DNA from: Neoconidiobolus thromboides FSU 785
Lineage: Eukaryota; Entomophthoromycota; Entomophthoromycetes; Entomophthorales; Neoconidiobolaceae
Direction: 5' to 3'
DNA length: 64,000 nt
Assembly (NCBI GenBank): GCA_025603075.1
Contig: MU626259.1
Span: forward strand, 189,920-253,919
A model generated the notes under the pieces. The model did no database searches and was not told where the DNA came from. It saw only the letters and a list, made by a program, of their open reading frames with translations. This document shows positions 45,977-57,500 of the stretch, piece by piece. Positions within the stretch are counted from its first letter, which is position 1. The number at the start of each line of letters is the position of its first letter. The translations under genes were made by a program, and so were the position numbers.

Positions 45977-47375
45977 ATGGAAAGCAACAATAAACTACTG
46001 GCTGGTAAAAAGATATCCAAGAATTCATTCAACGTTTTCAAGTTCATCTCCATACTATTAATATTACCTTTCTTTTTTGGTAAGTAAATAGTAGTTGAGT
46101 GAGGAATATGGGGATACTTTTATATAAGCAAAAAGAGTTATGATTATAGATCATTATCTTATCTTCCTATTTCCGAACCATTGTATTTGCAAAGCACTCA
46201 GAACAAATAATAACTTTTTGTCCTTTAGGTAATGTCTCGGCAATATCAAAATCACAAAGCGATTGTAGACCCGGATACTTATTCTGTGACTACTATGGTT
46301 GTATAGAATCACCTTTCTGTCCAGAAGGTAATTTTTAAGCCCAAGATTTGTACAAACTTATTCTAAATGGATTTTATTTAGCATGCGAGAATTTGAAAAC
46401 TGAGTTTTTGTGCGGAAACACAAGAGGTGAAAACAAATGCTCTTGGGATGGAAAGGGATGTAGTAGAGGTATTTCAAGAATATAAAAGTTAGACAAGGAA
46501 TTAACCTAGTTTATTAGATGTAAAATGTAGCACTGATGCACTTACTTGCGCATCGACAGATTCAAATTGTAGATATTGTGGTGCATTTAAATGCTTGCCT
46601 AAATCTTATGCAGAATGTCCTCAAAGTAATAGACTATTTCGCTTTCAGTTATAATCATTCTAACTCATTTAAAGGCTGCGAACTTTACACTGATGAAAAT
46701 AAATGTAAAGGAGCTCCTAACGTTGGACCACTGTCGTGTGCTTGGTCAGACGGAAGATGTTCATGTAAGCAACTATCGATATGTATAATGATAGAAATCT
46801 AATATTGTTTAGTCAACGATAAAGAAAAATCATCGACAAGCATTCCCGACAAAGCTACTCCTACTCCTACTTCTAGCTCAAAAGAAACAGATAATTCAAC
46901 TAAAACAAATGAATCTAAGTCTCAACCAAGCCCTACTTCCAAAGATGATGAAAAAGATTTAGATAAAGATAATGGAAAGGGCCCCAAAACAGACCCTGGT
47001 AAAAAATCAGATGCCAACTCAAATGATAAAAATGATCCTTCTAAAACAAGAAAACCAACCTCAACTCCTACTGAAACCGACGACCCAAATTTTGGGAATA
47101 CTTCGACTGGAGTTTCAAGATCTGGTGCTATAGGAATAGGTGTAGGTGTATCACTTGGGTTGATAGGGTTAGCAGGCATTTTAATGCTTATCTGGCATCG
47201 CCGTAAAGAGCGTATGAAGACTCAAGTAACAAATACCAACATGGGACGACACAATACAATGTATCGACCACAATCCTTTTTAAAAGCAGTTAAGTCAGTG
47301 GTTAATGATAATCAAAGACAATTTGATGCAGCAGAACCATTATCACCACTACCACCAGCGGTCAATAGGTCTTAA
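45977..47375 (+). CDS. Cys-rich single-pass membrane protein (putative surface protein)
   Basis: Six exons, 45977-46079, 46229-46327, 46382-46468, 46518-46625, 46675-46764 and 46813-47375, all joined in phase 1, give 349 residues. An N-terminal signal peptide (FKFISILLILPFFFG, likely cut after NVSA) leads into four Cys-rich modules, roughly one per exon, with C-x-W-x-x-G/D-G-x-C-S features (CSWDGKGCS and CAWSDGRCS) that recall PSI-type repeats. Then come a Ser/Thr/Lys/Asp-rich stalk, a Gly-rich transmembrane helix (AIGIGVGVSLGLIGLAGILM) and a basic cytoplasmic tail of about 70 residues. The layout resembles fungal wall-stress sensors, but no family match is evident. The exon-5 acceptor is AAAG. 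Phase symmetry of the exons suggests module duplication. Confidence 0.8.
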
Positions 47376-47994
47376 ATTGCTTTTAATAAATTTACATCCT
47401 AACGTCTCCCCAGACTCGATATTTTTGATGATATTAGTTAGTCCAATTCTTTTATCAATCATCTACCCAGTCGCCAGTTTCTACTCATATGTAAATTTTC
47501 TTTTCTCAGGTTAAAGTTAGCTTAATTTTAATCCATTTTACCTCCCACCCCACCTTTACCAATAAGAAAAACCAAATGATTTTAAATAATATACTAATCT
47601 TAATCAAGTGCTAGTTTTTATTATTTTAAAATACTAATTAATGTTTTTTATGATCTACCGTTTTATAGTATTTATTAAATACTAGAACTATTATCTTTTA
47701 TTAGTGTTTTAGTTTAATTTTTTATTTAATGTTCCGTTTCTCGTTTTCATATTACGTTGAAAAAATATACTTTTTGCATATTTTTTATGCCTAAATACTA
47801 TGATATTTAAAAAAGCTAAATTTTCAGAGGTACTCTAATTTATTATGATTTTAGCCTTTAGTCTAACAAACTTTGGAGCATTAAGAGTCAATTTATGGGA
47901 TCTTTAACCGAGACAAAGAAATTCTTAAAAACTTAAAGATTGAACGTGGCTCAAAAACAATAAAATCATTTTATATATAAATAGAACAGAAATA
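47376..47994. other. Intergenic region
   Basis: About 620 bp between tandem genes. No repeat-family copy or coding frame is seen. A TATATAAATAGAACAG run at about 47973-47990, directly before the next ATG, may include a TATA box. Confidence 0.55.
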
Positions 47995-49033
47995 ATGTCT
48001 GATTGGGGTAATTACAGATGATAATATTATTTAAAACAAACTTGTAACAATTTTTATATAGACGCTAGTGATATTGAAGAACCACAAATTGTAATTCCTA
48101 AGAAAAAGCAATGGGAAGATGAAGATGCAGATGATGGCATCAAGGTAAGTAAATGAATTTAAAATTAAAAGTGTAAACTAATGTTTATATAAAAAATAAA
48201 GGATTCATGGGAAGAATCAGATGAAGAAAAACCTGTAGTCGAGGTAAAGAAGAAGGTACCTTTAGCACAAAAAATAGCCGAAAGAGAGGCTAGATTAAAG
48301 GAAGAAAAAGAAAGAAAAGCTTTAGAATCAGTAAGTTTTAATTTCAATTAATATTAGACTGTAAAATTAATATGTAAAGAAAAGTGAAAAGGACCTTACA
48401 GCTGAAGAATTAAAACAAAGAAGAGAGCAACAAAAGAGGTTACAAGAAGAAGCTGACTTACAAAATGCTGCTGACTTATTTGGTGATCTTAACTTGGAAG
48501 GTAATATATTAGTGTAAGGCATCCTTCTAATACTTAATTAATTGTAGATGCAAAAGCAGTGGAAAGTGCTGCTAGTCCATCAGCAATCCCAGTTGCATTA
48601 ATGCAAGAAAAAACTCCTAAGACAAAAGCTGAGTTTGATAACTTTGCTAAAGAGATTAGTGAATATATATTAAAAAACAAAGTAATTTATATAATCAATG
48701 AATGTAATTGAGAAGTGCTAACTTTTTTGAAAGGCTAACCGAAACTATGGTGGTATGATTGAAACTTTAGTTAGAAACATTTGTGAACCCCTCAAAGACG
48801 TTGAGTTAAGAAAAATTTCTAGTGCACTCACAGCGTCTGCTAACGATAAGCAAAGAGCCGCTAAAGAGGCCCTCAAAGGAAAGAAGAAAGGTAGGATAAA
48901 CAAAATTAGTTAGCAAAATGGTATTAAGTTATTTTTAGGTGCTAAAAAATCCAACGTTAAAGTAGAAGCTGATACAGTAGAGATGACTCGAGGACCAGCA
49001 TATGATGATGATGATTTTGATGATTTTATGTAA
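47995..49033 (+). CDS. HCR1: Translation initiation factor eIF3 subunit j (Hcr1)
   Basis: Loosely bound eIF3 subunit that sits near the 40S decoding centre and assists start selection and recycling. Seven exons, 47995-48007, 48062-48144, 48202-48330, 48380-48500, 48548-48681, 48734-48890 and 48939-49033, give 243 residues. The sequence has the full family layout: an acidic N-terminal MSDWG with WEDEDADDG and DSWEESDEE, a Lys/Glu-rich helix, AADLFGDLNL, the conserved NYGGMIETLVRNICEPL helix, a basic stretch, and the C-terminal DDDFDDFM. Two acceptors are AAAG and AAG forms. The 13-nt first exon ends inside the fifth codon. Identification is secure. Confidence 0.93.
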
Positions 49034-49253
49034 ATTTTAAATGGTTTATTTACACAAAGCTTTATTTTCAACATTAAAGTCTGTTAAAAAGTAATTCATT
49101 TTTTAAAAATTAAACCTAAAAATTATGCATAGAAACTTTAAATTTACTTTAGTTATAAATAGGCATTTAACTTTATTAAAATAAATAAATTTATGAAATT
49201 CAATCTTCTATTATAAATACATCTAGTTTACAAATAAACTCTCCTTTTTCTCT

Positions 49254-50676
49254 TCATTGATAGCCTAAGTAGGCATCTTCGGTTGCTGCTACAGCTAATA
49301 TTTCTTTACTAGTATCTGGAACTCTTTGGTTATATAAACTTAAATGCGAATATTTTATAGGCGATGGTGGTAAATCAAAAGAACAAAAAGTAGATTCAAA
49401 AGATTCTACTGCTCTGAGAGTAAATACAACTCTAATATTCTTATAAAGGTATAATTTACCTTCAGAATCTGAAGCAAATTGTAAATGGATCGCATGTCTA
49501 AGAATATTAGGATGTCTGACTTTAGACACATATGTTTTATGTCTTAAAAAAGTTTTATGGCAGTTTGGAATATCTTTAAAATCATAAGGTACTAAAAATA
49601 AATGAATTGCTGTTGAACAAGAATTTTTAAGAATAATTTGAAGCTTTCCTTCTTTAGGTATTTGTAATCTATCTTGAAAATCTTCTCCAAGGTTAATATC
49701 TCCCACATAGGGACTTGAAGTTTCTTCATCATGTTGATAAAAAGTGGGTGAAAAAGGAAAGGTAACATGGGGTGTAATATTGTTTCTAAATGAAGCCCCA
49801 ATTTTGGCTGTAAAGCCATTAATAGGTTTAGAAGGAAAAGATGACATACGTCCACTAAGTAAACTTTGTTCATAACTTCCTACCAAGGCTTCACTACAGC
49901 TACTTTTTTTGGCTCTATTAATAAATGAAAATCCTGCTGGGGATGGTGTAAAAGAAGTAAAATCTGGGATTGGAGAGCTGGGTCTAAATTTACATTTATT
50001 TTCTTTTGCTGTTGGTATATTAATAGGTGGTGATACAGCTGGTTTAATAGTAAATTTTGAAGTATCGATTTTTTCATATTCATTTTCATGGTTTACTTCT
50101 AGTTGAACCAAATGTCTCTTTTTTGAAATAAGGTTGGTAAATTCATGCTTAATATTTTTAAATGGCAAAATTATATCATTATTAAATTTCAACTCATAAT
50201 TTAGTTGATCTTTAATATAGTTGCTTTTAAATATTTTTTTGGATATAGGCATCCCTTTTATAAAATAGTAAACAGATTTATAATATAACGCCGCTTCACT
50301 TGAACGAAAATGCTTTTGCTCTGATATCGATTTACTAATAAAAATTAGTTCAACGTTAAAAAATAAAAATCGTCTTTATACCTATTACCAGTATTCAATT
50401 TATCGTAATTTAAATACCAAATTTCTACTGGTGTTTTATTTCCATTCGCATCTTTTAAATTTATTACTAAATAAACATTGAACTTGGTTTTAATTCCATT
50501 TTGTCGCAAGACAGATTCAAACTCTTCCTAAAGTTAATCTTAATATATTATCATATAGCTTTAGCAATATGGCCTACTTTGATACTATCTTGAGTTGGTA
50601 CTTTTGATACTCGGTTTTTTAAAATCAATGAGATTAAACCGTGGTATAAATCAAGTATCTCTTCCGAGTAGTTGAT
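49254..50676 (-). CDS. Atos (FAM214)-family protein, 5' end incomplete
   Basis: Three exons are clear, complement 50578-50676, 50389-50527 and 49254-50320, at least 434 residues; the first exon and start codon could not be fixed. The centre has the Atos signature SYEQSLLSGRMSSFPSKPI followed by a TAKIG segment, and the C-terminal domain shows SPYVGDINLGE, the IPKEGKLQIILKN strand, VPYDFKDIP and KTFLRHKTY. These correspond to the two domains of animal ATOSA/ATOSB and fungal meiotic chromosome-segregation relatives; the animal founder is a nuclear regulator of gene expression. The N-terminal part (LDLYHGLISLILKNR, VEIWYLNYDKL, ALYYKSVYYFIKGMP) is a separate globular region. It ends 220 bp from the convergent eIF3j gene. 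The first donor (GTAGGC) is weaker than its neighbours. Confidence 0.8.
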
Positions 50677-52168
50677 CTTTTTTTTGGATTCTATTATTCA
50701 TTTAGTATCTACAATTGCTAGTTGATCATTATTTTACCTCTATTAACTATATAACTAACAGGCATAATAATAAAACAACAATAAAACAACAATTAAACTG
50801 ACAACTTAAAAAAGATAAAATTGATTGTTTTTAAATTGGTTAATTTATTTACTCATTTTAAGCTTAGACTGTGTTATGAGTCATAAAAATTAGACTTTAG
50901 CTATTTTCCCCTCTCTTCTTATGAATTAATTTCATTTATGGCTTAAATATTCTTTTATAAATTGATAGTCATTTATTTTTTATTAAGGTATTCTTTGGTA
51001 TTATTTAATACTTCTAATTTTATTTCAACACCCCAAAGTGTTGTATCTATTTCTGATTAGTATACAATCTCATTACCTATAAAAATATAATATGTATTTA
51101 TTTTTAGTATCCAAATTATTAAAATACTAAAAATCTAGATTTAGTTAGTTTTAAATATTAAACAAAATAAAAAATCAATATAAATAACCAAGATGAATTT
51201 ACCCATTGTTTTTAAATACCTCAACCATCTCACTTATTCCTTTACAAATAAGATAAATCATAAGGAAATAAAAAAGCTATATGATTTAACAAAAGCAGTA
51301 ACCCCAACTTTATGCCATAATAACACCAGCGATGGGGACTTAAATAAGGTATATTATAAATATAGCCAAACATAATTTCAAGCAAAATAAATAGATTAAA
51401 TTAGCCTAAGGCTCCATTTTTTCACAAGTTCAATTTTATGCAAAATTGTAACTAAGCGTAAAATAATAAAAATAGCCGTTTTTTTGATTTTAAAATGGGC
51501 TAAAGGTGACTGTTGTTTTAGTATTTAACTGAGAATTTTTCAATTTTACGCTACATAACGAACAAAACAAAAATCAAAATAATTAAAGCTACTGCACAAA
51601 TATAAATATAAATCAAAATCAAATTGTATTTCTTTTGGATCCTAGCTATATTTTTAAAGTCCCATATATAAAAAAGAATTGCTATAATATGAAGAAAGTA
51701 AAACCCTGCCATTTTTTATAAAAAGTAAATTGATTTTCAATAAGTTTTGACAAATCAATAGTTAAAATAAATTAAAAAATTAAAAAAGTATATTTTTAAT
51801 AAAAGTTAATAATAACAAATCACTATTAATAATTTGATAACAAATTCACATTGCTATATTTAATATACTCATTTTAAGCTTTTTTTCAAATAGTATAAAA
51901 TATTAATTAATTAGTAAATTAATTTTATCACAGAACAAATCACTTAATTTAATTATAAAATCTAATTGTTTTATAATCAAATTAATTGTAATTTATGTAA
52001 TTCATTTAGTTTAATCTAATTTAATTAAGGATTACACTATTAAAATTAAATTTATATTAAATTTATTAGAATCAACTTGTTATTTCTTTATTTAATTGCA
52101 AAAAACATTTTTTTATATTTTAAAGTATATATTCAAAAGTTATAATATTACATTATAATAAATAATAT

Positions 52169-52293
52169 ATAGGAACATTTTTTTTATTTCATTACTTTCT
52201 CTATTTTTTAAGCGTTATTCGAGTGGAAAAATTGTTAGTAAAATTCTTAAACAAAAAAATACATGGATGTATTTTCTATATATAGCATCCCAA
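52169..52293 (+). repeat. MITE-like family A, copy 13 (longer right end)
   Basis: Left end ATAGGAACATTTTTTTTATT, interior AAGCGTTATTCGAGTGG and TTAGTAAAATTCTTAAACA. The right end is disturbed: ATACATGGATGTATTTTC is followed by ATAGCATCCCAAT. It looks like an insertion or a nested second end. Confidence 0.75.
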
Positions 52294-52415
52294 TATAAAA
52301 TATTTGAAAAAAAACTGTTATTAAAAAATTATGATAATAATAAAAATAGAAGAATATTAAATATATTAAACAGTTTGAGCTTTTAGCTATTACGTTATAA
52401 ATAAATGTTGAGAAC

Positions 52416-52520
52416 ATGAGAGTGTTTTTTTAGCTTCATCACTTTTTTCCATCTTTTTAAGCATTATTTGAGTGGAAAGATTGTTAGTAAAATTCTTAAA
52501 CATAAAAATACATCCCCATA
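52416..52520 (+). repeat. MITE-like family A, copy 14
   Basis: ATGAGAGTGTTTTTTTAGC at the left, AAGCATTATTTGAGTGG inside, and ATACATCCCCATA at the right. Forward sense, well preserved. Confidence 0.88.
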
Positions 52521-53620
52521 TATTAAATTATAGATAAAAACCCATAATTGCACACTTTTTTATTTTCTAACAATTAAACAATTCAATATAATTATTATAA
52601 CTATTATTTTATTCTATCTTTATTAATAAAAGGTCCAAATCGGACATTGTCAATCATGAGCTGTCTATCCTTTCTACTTTTTTATTGTTTAAAATACTAA
52701 ATAAAATAAAACGGTTAAATTTAATATTTTATTTTAACTTTAAGATAAATAGTTCTATCTCTTTTGTTGTATTTCTAGCACTATTTTTTAGAATTTAATG
52801 AGTTTCTATAAACAACGGTTTATTATTGAACTCTTATATTGAACTAACTTTTGAAATTATTTTTTTATTAAATAAGGAGCTAGTATTATCAAATAGGAGT
52901 TGTAATAGCTATTAAAGATGAAACTTAAAGGTGTATAATAAAAAAAGAGTAATGAATGGCATAAATGATGGAATTGGAGCATTCAAATGACTTAATTCTA
53001 TTGAGTTATGTAATGGAAAACTTTAGCTATTTGATTTCAAATCAAGAAAATAGTTCCAAAATTTCAAACTAAACCATAAAAGAACATTTATTCTGAAATT
53101 GATTACTCTAATTCAAATTAGACATATAATACTAATATCATAATATCAAATATTAAGTAACATTGAGTTATCTTTTTAAATTACTATTTTACTACAAATA
53201 GAACCAGCATAAACCTCCCAACTAAGATAAATTTTATAATAAACTTGGTGTGGAGTTTACTTAATTATTTTTCCTTTCTTCTCTCCTTAAAAAAGTACAA
53301 TTAAACGATTAAATACAACTACTGTTTTAATTTTTTACTTTTTTAGCGATAATTTTTAGAATCAAATTTTTTACAAACCCAATTTTCTAAAGTATGACAG
53401 CTATTTAAAAGAAGTTTTAGCCTAATTTAACTTCTTAAATGAGCTGTTAATTAAATCTTTAGAGTTTTGACTAATATGACATAAATTATTCATAAAATCA
53501 ATCAAAAAATAAAATAGATTGACATCATTAGGTGATTAAACATGCTATAAAAAAACTATAAATTCAATTCAATATCCTTTTTTTATTTTTATTTTTTATT
53601 ATTAAAAAATCTTCACTAAA

Positions 53621-54466
53621 ATGGAACTTTTTTTTATCATTTTATTAACTTTATTCATTCTATTCCTTCTGTTGTTAATACTTTATTTCATTCACCTGTA
53701 TAAATTTTCCAACAAATCCAATAACACTATATTACAAACATCAACGAATTTAGTTGATAATTCCACTACTCAACTTCAAGAGATAATAATGGTGGACTCT
53801 TATAATTTTAACCATAGCTTAAGAAAAGAATACAACTTTTATATCACTTCCAAGAACCAAACTTTCATCAGTCGAAGTCAAAATAATTTATATTTTTTTT
53901 ATCAATGTTTAATTCAAGCAAATCATCCTATTGAACTTGATTCTAAACTCAATTATTTTGAAATTAAGATTATCAAAAATGATAATGCAAATTTACCTTT
54001 CTATATTGGTTTGGGTACAAAAGCAGATTATTTAATCGATTTAAAAGGTAATTTGATTATTGTGTTTATTGTTTTAAGTAGAAGTTGATTTATTAATTAA
54101 TTGTTTATAATAGCTTCTGCATTCTTACAAGTTAATAAACAACGTATCTTAATTAATGGAAAAAATGCATATAAACTGAACACATTATTACCAAATAATA
54201 GTGTAATTGGAGTACTATATCGTCCTTTACCCAAGAATGAAGTAACATTTACATTAAACGGAAACATTATATCTACAAGAAAATTATCAATTGAACAAAA
54301 TCATTTATTATATCCAACTATATTAGGGTCTAGAGATATTGTATTAAATTTCAATTTTGGTTATAATCCTTTTTTATATGATTATGCTAACCAATCCAAT
54401 CTAGGCTGTATGCATTTTTTATCTGATCATGAACTACCACCTAATTATGTTGTAGAAGTACAATAA
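53621..54466 (+). CDS. Membrane-anchored SPRY protein with PPxY motif (SSH4/EAR1-like Rsp5 adaptor)
   Basis: Two exons, 53621-54047 and 54114-54466, give 259 residues. Residues ~3-25 are a strongly hydrophobic anchor (FFIILLTLFILFLLLLILYF). The rest is a SPRY domain: YFEIKIIKNDN, FYIGLGTKADY, then VIGVLYRPLPKNEVTFTLNG, LYPTILGSRD and NFNFGYNPFLYDY. The last residues, LPPNYVVEVQ, contain a PPxY motif (PPNY), the ligand for WW domains of Rsp5/NEDD4 ubiquitin ligases. An N-terminal membrane anchor, a SPRY domain and PY motifs define yeast Ssh4 and Ear1, which recruit Rsp5 to endosomal cargo. The yeast proteins are longer; this is a minimal version. It converges on MED23 with 52 bp between stops. 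Confidence 0.83.
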
Positions 54467-54518
54467 TAATCATAATAATATAAAAGATATATATATACTC
54501 TTATTTTGTTATAACTCA

Positions 54519-57500
54519 TCAAATAGTATGTATAATAAATCTTAAAAGTTCGTTTTTAATTGTATTTAAATGATTGAAATTGGAATATAATTCATTCTTA
54601 TTTTTAATATTTGAATAGATATAATAATTATTATTCATCAAATTAGGATATCCTTCTTTAGTTAATGTATTTAATATCAATTTCGAGATGGATTGAAAGG
54701 GATAACAAGTTAATTGAGGATTATTTAATATAAATTCATGATGTAAATATTGTAAATAAATTAAACAACTTTTTAATTCTTTTTGTTGAAGATCAATTTG
54801 TTGCTGTGATAATTCAAGTGATATTTCCTTCTTGCAATATAGCAATAATAATTCGATCAATTTATATACAATTAGTTCAGATAAGAAGTTTTCTTGAATT
54901 AATTTAAATGTATGATTAGCTACCATTGAATAATAAAATTTCAATTGAATTAAACTTATTTTATCTTTCGTATTTTTGACATCTTGGATTTTCTTTTGTA
55001 ATATTATATTAAAACAATTCATTGATTTAGTACTGGAATAAAATATTATATTATTAAATAATATGATATTTATTTCATTTTCCGTATTACAATCTATTAT
55101 CTCCCAAACTTTTAATAATATATTTTCTACTAATTCATATGGTAAATTAGTTATAATTAAAGCTAATGCAATTATTTGATTTTTAGTAATATTAACATTA
55201 TAATTAATTATATTTATTAATTGATCTTCTAATTCCTTTCTTGACAATGGTAAACTTAATAATTGAATTTGAATTTTTGTCAAACAATATATAATTGGAT
55301 TTGTTATTTCATTATAATTAATGTTATAATAATCTTTATTTTGATTATTTTGATCATTATTATTTAAATCATATCTCCCAATGTTATTATATTCTATAAA
55401 ACATCTTAATTTCTCTATTAATTCCCAAAAATATTCCATATCAAATATCCTTTTATCTTTTTTTTCTCCAGTAATAAACTTTATAAACTTGATATTGAAA
55501 TCCAAATAATTCAAATTTAAATTATTAATTAATAATAATTTAATATCTTCCTTTAATAAACTATAATTAATTATTAATAATTCCTTAATAATAGTTAAAC
55601 ATAATTGATGGGAATAAATAAAATATCGATATTCAATTAATATTAATTTTATTATTTCCCATTGTTGATTTTCAATTAAAGATTGTAAAATTAATTGGAT
55701 TAATAATTGGAATTGTATCATTTCATTAGAATAATAGTTTGGTAAATGAATATTTTGATTGTTTTTTTCTTCTTTTTGATATCTTTTTAATGTATTAAAT
55801 GCTTGATGATATTTAAAATATTCTTTATAACCTTCGTTATATTTCCAATATTGACAATTCATTTGAAATATTGTTTGGCATTGATTATATCGTTTTTTAA
55901 ACTCCTCACATATTAATAATTTATTAATTATTTTCCATCGATAATCTTGTTTGATTTGAATATTAAAATTACAACTTAATGCAAACATTACATAATGTAA
56001 AGCACTAATTCTATATTTAAAAATAAATAACTTTAATTTTTCAATTACTTCATCTAGCTCTTGTTCTACTTTACAATTATTAATAATTAACATTAATAAT
56101 TGAGTAATTAATTGGAATTTAATCGAATTATTATAATTATTATAAATTTGATCTATTAATTGATCTAGAAACTCTTCTAATTGAATGTTGTTTAAATTAC
56201 ATTCTAACATCAACCAACAATAACATAAAAAATATTTCTGATGTTCTAATATTATAAAAAACTGTATTAAATATTCGGAATCTATTGAAATTTCATTTAG
56301 ATTTCCAATAATTAAATTCTTATTTGTCAAATAATTTTTAATCTCTTCAAATTCTTCTTTCTTTTCATTTAGGCTATTCATTTCTTTAAATTCATAATAA
56401 CTTATTTGATCTTTTTTAATTGTTTCATTTTTTATTCTTTCCATTCCTAATTTAGAACTCATGGCTTTTTCATTCCCTAATTTATTCAATAACATTATCA
56501 TTCTTTGATTCCAATTCCTACTGTATTCTCCCATCTCTATCAGTTGAATTAATTTATTTTTAGTAATAATATTCAATAATAAATTATCTTCAAAAAAAGT
56601 ATTAGACTTTGCATCTAATTGTAACAAATAATTTTCTAAACTTTTTACATCTTTTTGTATTATAATAAAATTAATCATCATTAACTCAATCTCTAAATAA
56701 ATTCTTTCTTCTTTTTGTGATATTAAAGAATATTGTCCACATAATAATAAATTATATTTCCTATAATTAAAAAAATATCTCCCTAATCGATGATTTATCA
56801 ACTGTAAAATAGAATATTGCCATCTTAATACAACGGGACTAATACTATTATTATTATTTTGTGATGTCCCTTGTAATATGTTATAACATTGACCTTTTAA
56901 AATAAAATCCGTATATTTCAATGTTTCCAACATGCCTTTAATATTTTGTTCCGAATTCCAACTATCAGCATAAATAATTTTATAAACTGTATCTAAAGTT
57001 GGTGGTGAAGTACAAGTTGGTGGTAATTTAGTATTATTAAATGTCTGTGGCCCCTTCTGACAATTTAAACACATAGCAAAGATTAAATTTAATAAAAATT
57101 GTTTACCATTAATTGTTAAGAATTCAATTAATTTATAATCGATCATTCCTCCATTTACATAGGTACAATTTTTAATTAATAATTTATCATATTGGTTTTT
57201 AGTAGGTACTAAATTAATATAAATATATCGATCTAACTCATTTTGTATTGATTGACCAGCTATACTTAAATTTAGTAATTCTTCTTGATTTATATTATGA
57301 AATGTATTTGTATTTTCTACGATTTCTTTTAATTCCATTAATTTTTTATGCAATTTGTAAGTCAATGTAGCGAACTTTAATACAGGAATTAATTGAGGTA
57401 ATCGATATTTCATATTATTTCTTTCAGTTAAATATTTTTGTTGATGTTGAATCATACATTGTAAAGCTAAATCCCGATAATAATTTCTTTGTTGTGTATA

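Larger units (their letters stand above)
50677..53620. other. Long intergenic region with two MITE copies
   Basis: About 2.9 kb. The left end must contain the missing 5' exon of the Atos-family gene; one candidate is an ATG near 50756 on the reverse strand, but its phase does not fit. MITE copies lie at 52169-52293 and 52416-52520. A 60-codon frame at 51193-51375 is not convincing. Otherwise nothing is recognised. Confidence 0.6.

Noticed and set aside
51193-51375. A 60-codon ATG frame with a TATAAATAA run shortly upstream
   Set aside because: It sits alone in a repeat-rich gap, has ordinary composition for AT-rich noise, no recognisable motif and no convincing splice continuation.
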